NCBI GenBank assembly: GCA_027924585.1
Contig: BSBM01000050.1
Coordinates: 992,001-1,056,000, forward strand
Direction of reading: 5' to 3'
DNA from: Larix kaempferi
Lineage: Eukaryota > Streptophyta > Pinopsida > Pinales > Pinaceae
DNA: 64,000 nt
The first letter of the stretch is position 1, and the number at the start of each line of letters is the position of its first letter. Positions 1 through 10,289 of the stretch are shown here, one piece after another. Below the pieces are notes generated by a model that was not told where the DNA came from, searched no databases, and worked only from the letters and a program-made list of their open reading frames with translations. Both the position numbers and the translations under genes were made by a program.

Positions 1-281
1 GCAAAAAAATGTCCAACTTAAGGCAATCATAAATAATATTTTTTTTTGACACAAGCGGTTAGTTTTTGTATTAAAGGGGTGGCAGAGCCACAAGCAAAAT
101 TACAACTTCAAAGTCTGTAAACTAACTATCCTGGAAACTGTTTAAAGCAATAGATGCCTGTGATTATACATATTCAGGACTTTTAGGAAAGCATATGCCT
201 GTGTATTAACAAAAACAGGTCTTTCTAGGAATAGACATACAAAAAACAGCAGGGTTGGAAGACAGACTGGTGGCGTCGGTG

Positions 282-614
282 TTAATCCCTTGAGGAGCGA
301 TTTCCTTCTTCTGAGACCTTGCCTGCGTCTTCACGCAGCTTCACCAGAACTCCTTCCATCTTGTCGAGCCTTTTGTTCATGCTTTCGATGGCAGCGGTTA
401 CCCTCGTCTCCAGCATTTCAAGAGCTTCTGCAAACTCTGCTCTCAAACTTCCAATTTCGTCCTCCATTCTATCCAACCGGTGTCCTCCCTGCACATCTAT
501 TTGTCGCATGAACTCCCCCTGTCTTCGTACACGCCGGCGAAGGGTCCTAATGTCTGCTTCTAGTTCAAGGAGCGGGTCAGGGGATGACGCAGCCGAGTCC
601 TCTGAGTGAGCCAT
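282..614 (-). CDS. Small coiled-coil ORF at LINE 3' end (110 aa)
   Basis: This 110-residue frame starts MAHSED and is rich in Glu, Arg, Leu and Met from about residue 15 to 100, with heptad-like spacing typical of a coiled coil. It has no membrane segment or catalytic motif. It lies directly upstream of the 3' UTR-like part of LINE fragment a. The ATG at 614 was chosen because upstream codons have a different, proline/serine-rich composition and belong to the chimeric read-through. It may be a LINE ORF3 or the C-terminal tail of a longer ORF. The function is unknown; the coiled-coil reading is made by eye. Confidence 0.4.
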   Translation of the reverse strand: MAHSEDSAASSPDPLLELEADIRTLRRRVRRQGEFMRQIDVQGGHRLDRMEDEIGSLRAEFAEALEMLETRVTAAIESMNKRLDKMEGVLVKLREDAGKVSEEGNRSSRD

Positions 615-968
615 TTTGTCCAGCGGGTTCCAATCGCTTTTCTGAGGAACCAGATTGCAGGAAGCGTAGAGCTCCCAATAGCTGTGCCAACCTGAGTCTA
701 CCTCCTTCAGCTTGGAAATGCCTCTCGAATTCAGGGATGGGCTGAGGGGCGCTTTGTGGGAGGTGCTGGAGTCATTTCTCTGTCCATAATGCGGATAGAG
801 AGCCTTCAGGATGAGACGTGGACCTTTTAACCACATGTTCATGCTCTTGCTTATGGTTCTCGTACAGTTCCATAAATGCCTTCGTTCATTACAGAGAGAG
901 GGAGCCGCATGGTAATCAGTACCCCGAATGTCCATGTCACAGATCGCGGGCCCTGTGAGCCCAAAGCC

Positions 969-1124
969 TTTGGAAGTTATGGCACTTAAATCTCTGTGCT
1001 GATGTGAAATTGACTTCGCACGCTTGACGGGAGGAGGATGCGAGATTTTGGAAGTTATGGCACTTAAATCTCTGTGCTGAGGTGAAATTGACTTCGCACG
1101 CTTGACGGGAGGAGGATGCGAGAT
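969..1124. repeat. 78-bp tandem duplication inside LINE fragment a
   Basis: Two adjacent 78-bp copies (969-1046 and 1047-1124) differ by about one base. 78 is divisible by three, so the surrounding minus-strand frame stays open and gains a 26-residue repeat beginning ISHPPPVKRAKS. Confidence 0.85.
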
Positions 1125-1436
1125 TTCCTTAGCATGGGAGATCTTTCTGCGTAACTGCTCCAGTACGTCATCCGCAGGGACGAAGACGCCATTCAGATGC
1201 GAGGAAGGAGGGGTGGCGCGGTTAGAAATGGCTATCACACTTGGAATTGCCACGTTGCGAGTGGAGAGAGTTCCCATCCGTCGCCTGGAAATCGTTCCAC
1301 TTGTCATGAGGTTCCTGCCAACGAGTAGCTCCCAAATAAACGTCGAACCCATAATGTTACGGGATTGGATCCAGGACATGGTCGTTGTTGATTTTAAGAA
1401 TCCCTTTTCGAAGGGGAATTGCTTCGTTTGCGGCAT

Positions 1437-1620
1437 TGTCGGCCTGAGCATTGTTTTGGACCACACATCACTGAACATTTTCTCATAAAATTGTATCACA
1501 CTACATTATTTGAATTTTGTTTCCAAGTGACAATGAGAGCTGTCCCATATGAATTCAAAGTCACTTGTATCAGTATTTGATTTTTCAACTACTTGTGGAA
1601 TGTTTTTACATTGTATTTTA
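1437..1620 (-). pseudogene. Truncated copy of NLI/FCP1-like HAD exon
   Basis: The stretch aligns base by base with part of the HAD exon at about 2940-3090. It includes the segment MIQFYEKMFSDVWSK (compare MIRFYEKRLSDVWSQ in the other copy). Only the middle of the domain remains. The 3' part is replaced by the LINE fragment, and the 5' part fades into AT-rich DNA, so it cannot encode a functional domain. Confidence 0.8.
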
Positions 1621-1679
1621 TTCCAAAAAATACATCACATTTATACATTCATTTAATGCATACAAGAAGATAAAAGATA

Positions 1680-2515
1680 GAGCGTATCTCATGCTTTGTT
1701 GGCTATTATGAGATTATTTCAATTAATCGTAATTGAGTTAATAATACAAACTTACAAAAAAATGAAATGAGAAATCAAATTTCTTATAGTTCAATGTCAC
1801 TCACTTATGACCAATCTCGTACTACCCTTAATACCACTTAGCACTCATTAGCAATTAATTTTGTGTTTTAAAACAATTGCAACTTCAATTATATGGGGTT
1901 TTATTTCAAAAATTACATATTGCATTGATAAACTCCTCATATTAATGAATATAGGCTAATAACAGTCAATAATTTATTTCATGTCCAGTTGGCTTATATG
2001 AGATTATTGCAATTATAAACTATTAACTTAAGAATACACATTTACAATAAGTTATAGATTGGGAAATCAAATGCCTATACCTTTCAAAATCATTCATCTA
2101 TGACTCATCATGCTTCAATCTAAATTCTAGTACACTTAGCACTCATTATCATTGAAGTAATATTTTTTGTAAGAAATGTGCTTTTATATAGACGGAGGTT
2201 TAATTCAAAATTTGTGTGTCACTTGTATTAATCGATATAGATCAATAAAACTAAAGAGAACTTCATTCCTTGTTGGCTTTTGTGAGATGATTTAAATTAC
2301 AAATAATTGATTTAAGAGTATGTAATTTAAAAAATATTTTGAATAGAGAAATCAAGTGTTGTAATGCACTTGTATTAATACATATAGATAAATAAAACTA
2401 AAGAGAGTTTCTTGCACGCCTTGTTGGCTTTTATGAGATGATTTAAATTACAAATAGTTGATTTAAGAGCACAAATTTAGAAAATATTTTGAATGGGGAA
2501 ATCAAGTGTTGTATG
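1680..2515. repeat. Degenerate AT-rich tandem repeats
   Basis: A phrase reading roughly 'TTGTTGGCTTTTATGAGATG', followed by an AT-rich tail, recurs at about 1698, 1988, 2270 and 2422. The last two copies (about 2235-2370 and 2375-2515) are the most alike. No gene is visible. The rest to 2700 is AT-rich flank with nothing recognised. Confidence 0.6.
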
Positions 2516-2706
2516 ATGCAAAAACTTGTCAATCTAAAAGCAATCATAAATAATACTAATAATTGTATTTATATATCATTGTCAATTATCATCTATCTAT
2601 AAAAGTTATAAAATCATACAAATTAATTCACTAAAAAATGTGTCCAACTTGTATTGAAATATTGCAATGTAATCGTCAACAAATTTCCATATAATAATAT
2701 CTTCAC

Positions 2707-3317
2707 TTAATACAAAGAACTCAATGTTCTATTGAACATTCGAATGTAGTTGCGTTTCTGTTTGATGCGATGAAGTGTCTTTAAAAAGGGGAATAGAACT
2801 TGCACAAGCCAAGTATCGTGTTCATGTCCTATATAAGCCTTTATTAAGATACAGTTTGACCGATATCCGAGGAATTGAGAAGTAGGCTTTGATGTATCTA
2901 TTAGCAATACATTTGATTCTGTGTACTTATTTCCATATTGGGACCACACGTCGCTTAGCCTTTTCTCATAAAACCGTATCATACTACATGATTTGAATTT
3001 TGTTTGCAAGTGACAATGGGACCTATCCCATATGAATTGAAAGTCACTTGTATCAATATTTGATTTTTCAAGTACTTGTCGAATGTACTTGTTAGTAACA
3101 TTTGATGTCCATATCGCAACATCATAATGTTTTAGGCAGTATTTTAATACTTCTAGTTGAAAAGGCCTACAAAAGTAGGATTTATCACCAAGCTCCCAAT
3201 CTGGTTTTCTTTGAATTTGACAACTCGTATCATCTTTGGAATACGACGAGAAGAATACTCCTTCCATTTCAAAGATCAACAAGATCTTCCGACTGATATT
3301 AACTCCCATCTGCATTG
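2707..3317 (-). CDS. NLI/FCP1-like HAD domain exon, second copy (predicted inactive)
   Basis: An open frame of about 200 residues begins after an acceptor-like TGTGGCAG at 3318, in the same phase as the homologous last exon of the gene at 4368-8569. It has the plant NIF-type HAD layout: a hydrophobic strand with motif I, then FCRPF, then IWTSN (motif II), then FIWDRSHC, then LLIDTSKP (motif IV), then a C-terminal PFL helix. Motif I reads FEMEGV where active family members have DxDx(T/V), and motif IV has DT instead of DD, so phosphatase activity is unlikely. No upstream exons were found in 3318-4367. It is either an orphan exon left by tandem duplication or a second gene whose 5' exons were lost; alternative splicing from the upstream gene is possible but unsupported. 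Confidence 0.6.
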
Positions 3318-4367
3318 CTGCCACATATATAACATTAACATATTTTCACTTCAAAACTTCATTGCTAAATGGCATCAAAACATATCCAATTTATTTCCAC
3401 TCCCAAACAAACAACTTAATGAAAAAAATAAAAGTAATTTCAGTGGAATAGTTTTTTTATACAAACACATTCAACTACTACTCAAATCACTAATTTTAAG
3501 AATTGTAATGAGATAAACTACAATTTAAAAATATAATTACAATAGTCGAATTCATTTGAACTAATTATATGTTAATATCTACATACTACCTAAATTTTAC
3601 AGTTTTTAAATTTAAATCAAGCAAACTATTTATATGTTCATTTTTACATACAACCTCATACGATATTTTAATTTTCAAGAAATTATAAGAAAAATTTATA
3701 TAAGCACATTGCAATGAAATTCAAATCACAATTTAAAAATATAGTTACAATGGTCCAATTCAAACCAATTATATGTTAATTTATACCCACCACCTAGATT
3801 TACAATTTTTTAAATTTCAATTAAACAAGCTAATTATAGGTAATTTTTACATACAACCTGATATGATTTTCCATTTTTTTAATTTCTAAGAAATAAGAAA
3901 ATTTCATATGATAACATTGAACTAACATTCAAATCACTGATTTGTAAGAGTTATAATGATCAATTAAGACGCAATTGATAAATAAACTGCAATTGCTCAA
4001 ACATAGTAATTGTACGTTAATTTATACATACAACCTAATACAATTATTTAATTAATATGGAATACTACATTTTTATGCAAACACATAAGACTATTATTCA
4101 AATCACTAACTTTTTATAACTCAATATCTCAATATAAATAAACAAAATAATAATATGTTAATTTATAATAATGACACAACAACAATCCTTATATGTGTAT
4201 TATGAAATAATAGACATTAAATTGATAATAAAATAAAACACAGTAATAACACATCACATGTAGAATTAAGTCATCAAATGTACAATGACCAAGAATTTAT
4301 ATCATAAACTTCAAGATTTTGTTTATAGAGGAAATGAATAACAGTCATCTTAATGTACTATTAAAAG
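3318..4367. other. AT-rich intergenic DNA
   Basis: No gene is supported. Loosely repeated phrases such as 'ATATGTTAATTTATAC' recur about every 200-240 bases (near 3570, 3770 and 4010), indicating an old, decayed tandem repeat. Confidence 0.6.
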
Positions 4368-7300
4368 TCATTGAAGATTCTTCAAAATATCTCGAACATC
4401 GAGTGCCTTGTACAATTTATTCAATAAGCTCCACAGATCAGCGATCAACCATTTATCCTCATTCTTTCCATCAAACGAAGGGGCAATAATCACATTTTCT
4501 TTGGGATTTTCTTTCTTTGTCTCCATTGAACAATCCACTAGAATAGTGTTAGTAGCATCATATTGAGAATACATTCTCCACACTTTTTTCAGATGTTTTT
4601 TGTATATAACTTGTGTTGAATTATCAATGTCATTTTTTCCCTTTTGTTGTTTGCAATCTGAAGCAGTCCATGTAAACAAAAATTTAGCTTGTAATGTTTC
4701 TGAAACTAGCTTTTTCATAACTCTTGTTGTGTTTTGTTTCAAAGATGTCGTCCAAATTGCAATGTCAAGAGATTCATTTCTGGAACACATTTCAAGAAAT
4801 GTTTTTGCATGTGGACGAAACCAAAATGATTTTTTTTCTATCGTGTAATCTGCGGCCCTTCCCATTTTCTCGATAAATTCTTTTTGTGATGCATCACCAT
4901 CAACGCTCTGATAGAAAATGTTATTCAATTCAAAAATAACTAATTTCTTTTGACTTATAATAGCTGCAAAACAACAATGGATCATAGTAAATTCATTTTA
5001 TTCATGCTACATAAATTATTATTAAAAAAAATTGTTGAAGAAATACACTCACTTTGAGTATTTTTTGTACTAGTTATTGATAAGCCACACTTCTCTTGTA
5101 TTGTCTTCATAGAACCTAGAGCCAAAATAACAAACCTTCAATCGAATACCAATAATACTTCTTTAAATCAATTTTTTTTTTATAAGACATATTTTATGTT
5201 TAATTGAAAATAAGAGACATGTGAAGTACCTGATATGATATCATGTTCTTGACTATGGCTTTTTGTCACATTCCCTTGATCACTGTCTTTTTTCTCCTCG
5301 TTTGCTACTGTAATAAACATATGAAATGTTATAAAATGTATCAACGAATGAAATTCATTAAATAAATAGGCATAGAATCCAAAGAATCACTAGAGAAAGA
5401 ACAAAACAAGTACAATACAACAAAAGAAACAAAATAAATTATGTACCTGGTATGGTATTTTCTTCGTCTTGTATTTGCATCTCGAAAACTTCTTCGACAT
5501 TGTGCACACTATGTTGATCATTGCTTTGTTGCAAAGTGTCGTTGTTTTCTTTACAATTTCCGCCATTAGTAGTTATAGTAAACATCTTGTTAATGAAGAT
5601 ATATAAATAGCATAGAATCCAACGAATCACTAGAGAAAGAACAAAAAAAGTACAATACCTGGATATTCCAACAGCAATATATTAGACATTGGTTTTTGCA
5701 ATTGGAAGGATTCTTGGTTAGTCAGCATGGTAGTCCTTTGTAACTCGTTTTCTACGACACATGCCATTCTTCTTCCATATGTACAGCAAGCCTGCTGTAA
5801 ATTTTTCCCCGCATAAAGAGAAATAATCAAATTTAGATCACTATGTTGTTGATGCATTTGCAATAATTCTTCCCAGAATTCAAAATCTCTCTCTTTTTCA
5901 TTAGATATGTCTCTAAAACTGTGAGAGTATATTGAGGCCTGTAAACTTTTAGACTCTTCACTATAGAAATGTATAGTTAAAACTATATCATAACTATAGT
6001 TATTTTGTTCTTTATATTCATAAAGACCGGTAGCCATTTTATAGTTGACATTTGAGTCCTTGACAACAATCTCCAGAGCTTGGCGTACATCCTTACAAGA
6101 CCAAATTTCTACTAAGATAATCATAGTAAAATCTTTCAACCCATTTTTTTCGATTAAAAATCGAAACAATTCAATATAGTGATCCTTAAGGAATGATTCA
6201 TCTTTCAAAGCCAATGTATCCAACACAACAAAGTCAGTGTATAACATTGGTTGAAACAGACAAGGAAAAGAGTGCAAAAGTGTTGACAAGAGGCTAGGAC
6301 CCCCATAATGACAACCGAATTCAAAACTGTTCTCAATTTCCTGTATATCTGTCGATGCATCAATTATTCTATCAAGGACCACACACGCTTGTGGAGAAAG
6401 GGACTCTATTTTTGTATTTCGTGATCCTTTTACATATTTACACCCTTCCATTGTCTTACAGAAGTTGGCAAATATGATATCAGTAATTCCATAATGCTCA
6501 AGAATATTGGATATTGTAAGAATCTTATCATTCAGATTCTTATCATGACTTTTGCAATATGTTACCATTGCCTCCAAAATTGTTCTTTTGGTTTTCAATT
6601 GTGAACAATAATCTTTCATTTTTATGGCATTGGTTGGATGGTTCACTGGAATAGAAAACCAGACAGTTCCATCCAATAGTTTATCTGCTACAGTACACAT
6701 TTCTTCAGCGGTTAGTCCCTGAAGGGGACGGAAAGAACTTGATACCAAACTGTTCAGACTATTTGTCTTATAGTTTGGATCCTTAGGTTGGTTTGGAGAA
6801 CACATTAATGTCCCTAGTTTGTAACAATTAAAAACAACTTCCCATTTATCCCAAGTAGTATCATCAAGATATAACAAGACTTTTTTTTCAGCAAAGTTTG
6901 TTAGTGGACAATCGAAGAAAGAGCACAACATTTCATCATCAACCTGTTAAAAAATAACAAATATAAATTAGTAAGAATGTGATATCAAAAATAAAATAGC
7001 CATGAATTTAGTTATAACAATATAAACTAAGTGCAAAAAAAAAAAAATTGCACACCTTGTCTTCAGCCGTCTTAGCATTCCCACATTTTTGTTTCTCTAA
7101 TTTATTTGTGGCAATTAGGAATTGTCTTGCAGATCGCACAGAATCAATGAATGGAGTTTTGAAGAACATTGTGTTTGCAGAATTTAACTGGCAGCAAATA
7201 CGAATCACCACACTGGGAGCAACTAATGGATCTAAGAATCGAGCATTACGTTCTTTGTACTTCTGTTTTGCCTCCCCAGATAGACTGAATTTAGGATTTG

Positions 7301-8569
7301 ATAATATTTCTTTTGCTGCTTGAATGGTGTGTTGCCCATCAACTATCCAAAAATTGATGTTCTTGGCATTTATATCCATTTCATTCATGATTTTCACAGG
7401 GTTTCCAATCGGATCAGACTCTTTTTTGTCAAATGGAATCAGAAGAGCATCAGGCAATGATGCTTGAAATTTCTGTAGGAACGATTTTAATAATACTCGA
7501 ACATTTAAATCATCCCGTGATCTCAATTTATATAACTTGGGTGCTTCTACACATCTTCGAACATCCACCTTCATGGTAAAAGAGCTTGAAAATAAATAAC
7601 TGTCCTTGAAATTTTCATGGATTTCATCGCATTGGTCAGCAAGCTTCTCTATCTGAGAGTCTTCTTTTTGGGATTTTACAAACTCTGTAGTAGGCATGAA
7701 CTCACTTTCTTTAATGCTCTGTTCTATCTCAACTAAATATACCCTTCTCAAAGCAAGCATTTGAGCCTCGAGTTTATCATCTGGTATTTTATCAAGTAGT
7801 TTACCTCTTTGTTGCAAATAAAGAAACACGGATGATGTTTTCTTACATCTCACAAAGCGATATTTCATAACGTTGGTAATACGTTGTACAAGATCATCAC
7901 AACTCTTTAGACCAGATTCATTGAAGCTCTCAAAACTGTCCAACTTAAACTGTGACTTTTTTATTGACTCTGGAAATTCTGTATTAGTATCAATCAAATC
8001 TGGTCTAAATTTTGTGTAATCAATTTGGCAGGAAAATAATTTCACTTCATTTTCTTCAATTACCTCCATTTGAAAATCGATCTGACTATGATTGAGAGCA
8101 TAGCAATTAACAATTATCCCTAGCCTTTGTATATCATTTCCATCCATGGATCCAAATAGATACATATCTGGAAACATATTCATGGGACTTTCAATCTCAA
8201 CATACCAATCTTCGACATACTCAAATGCAGCAGATGTTTTGAATTTTTTAATCATTTCAAAATTAGAACCCATTGTTGAATTTATAATCTGAGTTGAATG
8301 AAGCTTTTGTTTTTTGAATGCTGATTGTGGCATTTTACTTGCTTTGGAGACGACAGCTTCAAAAAACAATAATAAGCAATTATTACTATAAATAAAATGA
8401 AATCAAAATCACAAATATTACCATATAGTCTTCTAGTCTAACCATTTAGAAATGAGAGAATAATATTTAAAACCACCATACCACATGGGGGAGACGTTGT
8501 TTGTGTGTCACTTGCAATTCGTTTTTTCTTCAAATTATTCCTTGGAATTGTCATTGCACCAGAGTCCAT
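4368..8569 (-). CDS. ParB/DndB-like (DGQH) plus HAD pseudophosphatase fusion protein, 7 exons
   Basis: Predicted exons (minus): 8569-8482, 8356-7056, 6943-5659, 5548-5447, 5307-5230, 5115-5053, 4963-4368. All six introns are 89-139 bp with GT-AG ends and join in frame (3,513 nt, 1,170 aa). The second exon ends with a WIVDGQHT motif (DGQHT about residues 369-373) followed by a helix, preceded by a strand reading ALLIPF; this is the hallmark loop of ParB/sulfiredoxin-fold and DndB-type DGQHR proteins. Residues 464-891 match no family I recognise. Three small symmetric phase-1 exons encode a polar acidic linker. Residues about 975-1165 form an NLI/FCP1-like HAD domain with IFELNN for DxDx(T/V) and VDCS for DDS, so it is predicted inactive. 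Lysine-rich stretches near the N-terminus (LKKKR, FKKQK) could be nuclear signals. The first exon may have further exons upstream. No TATA box was identified. Confidence 0.65.
7326..7340 (-). other. DGQHT motif codons
   Basis: These bases encode Asp-Gly-Gln-His-Thr, the diagnostic loop that suggests a ParB/DndB-type fold. The usual fifth residue is Arg; Thr here is a substitution. The assignment rests on the motif and its flanking strand and helix, not on a profile search. Confidence 0.7.
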
Positions 8570-8680
8570 AGCTTCTAAAAACAATAATAAATAGTCGACT
8601 ATAAGTTTAAATTGTTTTAAAAATACATGAAATAATGAGCATTATCAAAGAATATTCTATTACATGTCTTTTGTTCACAT

Positions 8681-9112
8681 GCACAAGAATAATAAGGGTC
8701 ATGTGTTATGGAAACATATTAAATACTTAGAGATAAATAAAAATCCATTGCATCTAGCACAAGTAGGGACTCATTAAAAAGAAAAGTTTTCCTTCTAAAA
8801 AATGCTAGAAGGAAATGCTTATGCTAGAAAGAAAGCTAGCAGTCGCTAGTTTTCATTGATCTTTACCCATGTGCTTATTTCAAAATAGAGCACATGGCAC
8901 AAGCTCAAGGTATAAGCTAGCAACCACCAATCACCATGGACAGGATTTTTCTATTGGAAAGCTAGCGATTGCTAGCTTTCTTTCTAGCATAGGTATATGT
9001 TATTATCCTATAAGTATTTTGCTTATGCTAAAAGGAAAGCTAGCAGTCGCTAGCTTTCCTTGATCTTATGCCATGTGCTTATTTGAAAATAGAGTACATA
9101 GCAGAAGTTCAA
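8681..9112. repeat. Nested-palindrome satellite, first short array
   Basis: After a leader (about 8690-8810, repeated at 10287-10420) come about 1.5 units of the satellite described at 10290-12775. Short plus-strand open frames here are repeat artefacts. From 9113 to 9435 there is AT-rich DNA with no recognised feature. Confidence 0.85.
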
Positions 9113-9448
9113 GGCTTTCCTTACCTAACTAATTTATGTTTTGTGACCTCATGTGAAGCTTGGAGGCTACACCAAGAATATAATTTTTGAGATAATTTCT
9201 ATTGCTAATAACAAGTAAATTATACAGAGACACTACCTCTAGTTTTCTATTGCTAATAACAATTAAATGTTACACATAGATTACCTCTAGTGCAAAAATA
9301 GACATAAACATAGTAAAATATACATAAAGAAAACCTCCTTCGTTATAGCTTTTATACCAAATTAAGTTTATTGGTTTACTTAAAGACCTGTGAACAAAAA
9401 AATAAATAAATTGAACCCATATAAATGATAGACTATAAATCATCATAT

Positions 9449-10218
9449 ATTTTTTTTAAACAGAAACTAAAAAGGAGTATATTATAAAGGGGCTGTGCAC
9501 AGCCATTCAGTACATAGCAAAAAGAGAGGAAGAATAGTCCTTCAGAGCAGAGATAGAGCATTGTAGACTAAGCCTGCAAAGGGTCCAAAAAACTATATAC
9601 AGAGTTATTCCATGATGACTAACAGAACGGGCAATATATACCCTTATATATCTTACATAATAAAAGACAAAAAAACATATATCCTTAAAAACCAGATTAC
9701 AGGTGGCCCCTGAAGTGGACTGGCTGCACCACTGATTCTTCCTCCATCTGACGCTCGCCTTCAACAGTTACTGCATTGTTCCTGCTGCCCTGGTTCATGG
9801 AAATGAGTCGCGCAAGGTCCTCCTGGATCATATCCACCTTCCCCATCATCTCGCGCAAGGAGCGTTCATTATCATTGATCCTGGAGTCATGGTTGCTGAT
9901 TTGAAGGGAAGTGTAGCTCACAGTGTCCTCCATCTTTTTTATAGCGCAGGCTATCTCCCTGTTATCCATAAATCTTATGGAGACTATATCATACAGCCGC
10001 CCCAAACATTTCTTGATGTCCTGGATGCCGGTATTGTCCCCTGGCTAAGGCATTCTGCCAAAATCAGAGGAAATAAGAAGACAGTCAAACTGCCTGAGCA
10101 AAGAATCAGCAGTTAAATTACTACACGAACCCTCACGCGCTGAGCAATTAAGGATGCAACTGAGCACTAACAGTTCCTAATGGAGCACCGAACCCCCTTG
10201 TCCGTCAGAGAAGACCTT
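9449..10218 (-). mobile_element. 5'-truncated LINE fragment with 13-bp target-site duplication (copy b)
   Basis: The element is bounded by a direct 13-bp duplication (TAAATCATCATAT) at 9436-9448 and 10219-10231. A T-run at the left marks the 3' tail of a minus-strand insertion. A minus-strand coiled-coil ORF (10005-9697) precedes the 3' UTR-like part. The duplication and tail are the signature of target-primed reverse transcription. It interrupts the sequence between the two parts of the palindromic satellite. Confidence 0.85.
9697..10005 (-). CDS. Small coiled-coil ORF in LINE fragment b (102 aa)
   Basis: A 102-residue frame beginning MGRLYD has a central segment (about residues 20-70) with Ile/Met/Leu at heptad-like spacing and charged residues between, then an acidic polar tail (EGERQMEEES). 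Its sequence is unlike the ORFs in fragments a and c, but size, composition and position just inside the 3' UTR are the same. The function is unknown. The codons upstream of 10005 are open only briefly, so this could be the tail of a longer ORF. Confidence 0.4.
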   Translation of the reverse strand: MGRLYDIVSIRFMDNREIACAIKKMEDTVSYTSLQISNHDSRINDNERSLREMMGKVDMIQEDLARLISMNQGSRNNAVTVEGERQMEEESVVQPVHFRGHL

Positions 10219-10289
10219 TAAATCATCATATTTTTATGTCATTAACCAAGTAGTTCTTTTATCATTACATTTTGTTAACTCATTAAACA

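Larger units (their letters stand above)
39..1436 (-). mobile_element. 5'-truncated LINE 3' fragment (copy a)
   Basis: The left edge is a T-run (tail of a minus-strand element), followed by a 3' UTR-like stretch and a minus-strand coiled-coil ORF (614-282). A longer open frame (1499-282) runs through the whole element into flanking sequence derived from the HAD exon, so it is a chimeric frame and not a native protein. The layout (tail, GC-richer UTR, small coiled-coil ORF) matches two other fragments in the window at 9.4 and 49.4 kb. No target-site duplication could be assigned. The left flank (1-38) resembles 2517-2555, the downstream flank of the HAD exon copy at 2707-3317, so the element sits inside a duplicated HAD locus. 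Confidence 0.6.

Noticed and set aside
282-1499. 405-codon minus ORF as one gene
   Set aside because: It joins a HAD exon fragment to LINE-derived sequence; it is an accidental read-through. Only the 110-aa 3' part looks like a native ORF.
5447-5629. Acceptor at 5630 for exon 4 of the DGQH-HAD gene (would give a 183-nt exon)
   Set aside because: It would leave an intron of only 29 bases, too short for plant splicing. The acceptor at 5549, preceded by a good branch-point-like ACTACTAAT, gives a 110-base intron and stays in frame.
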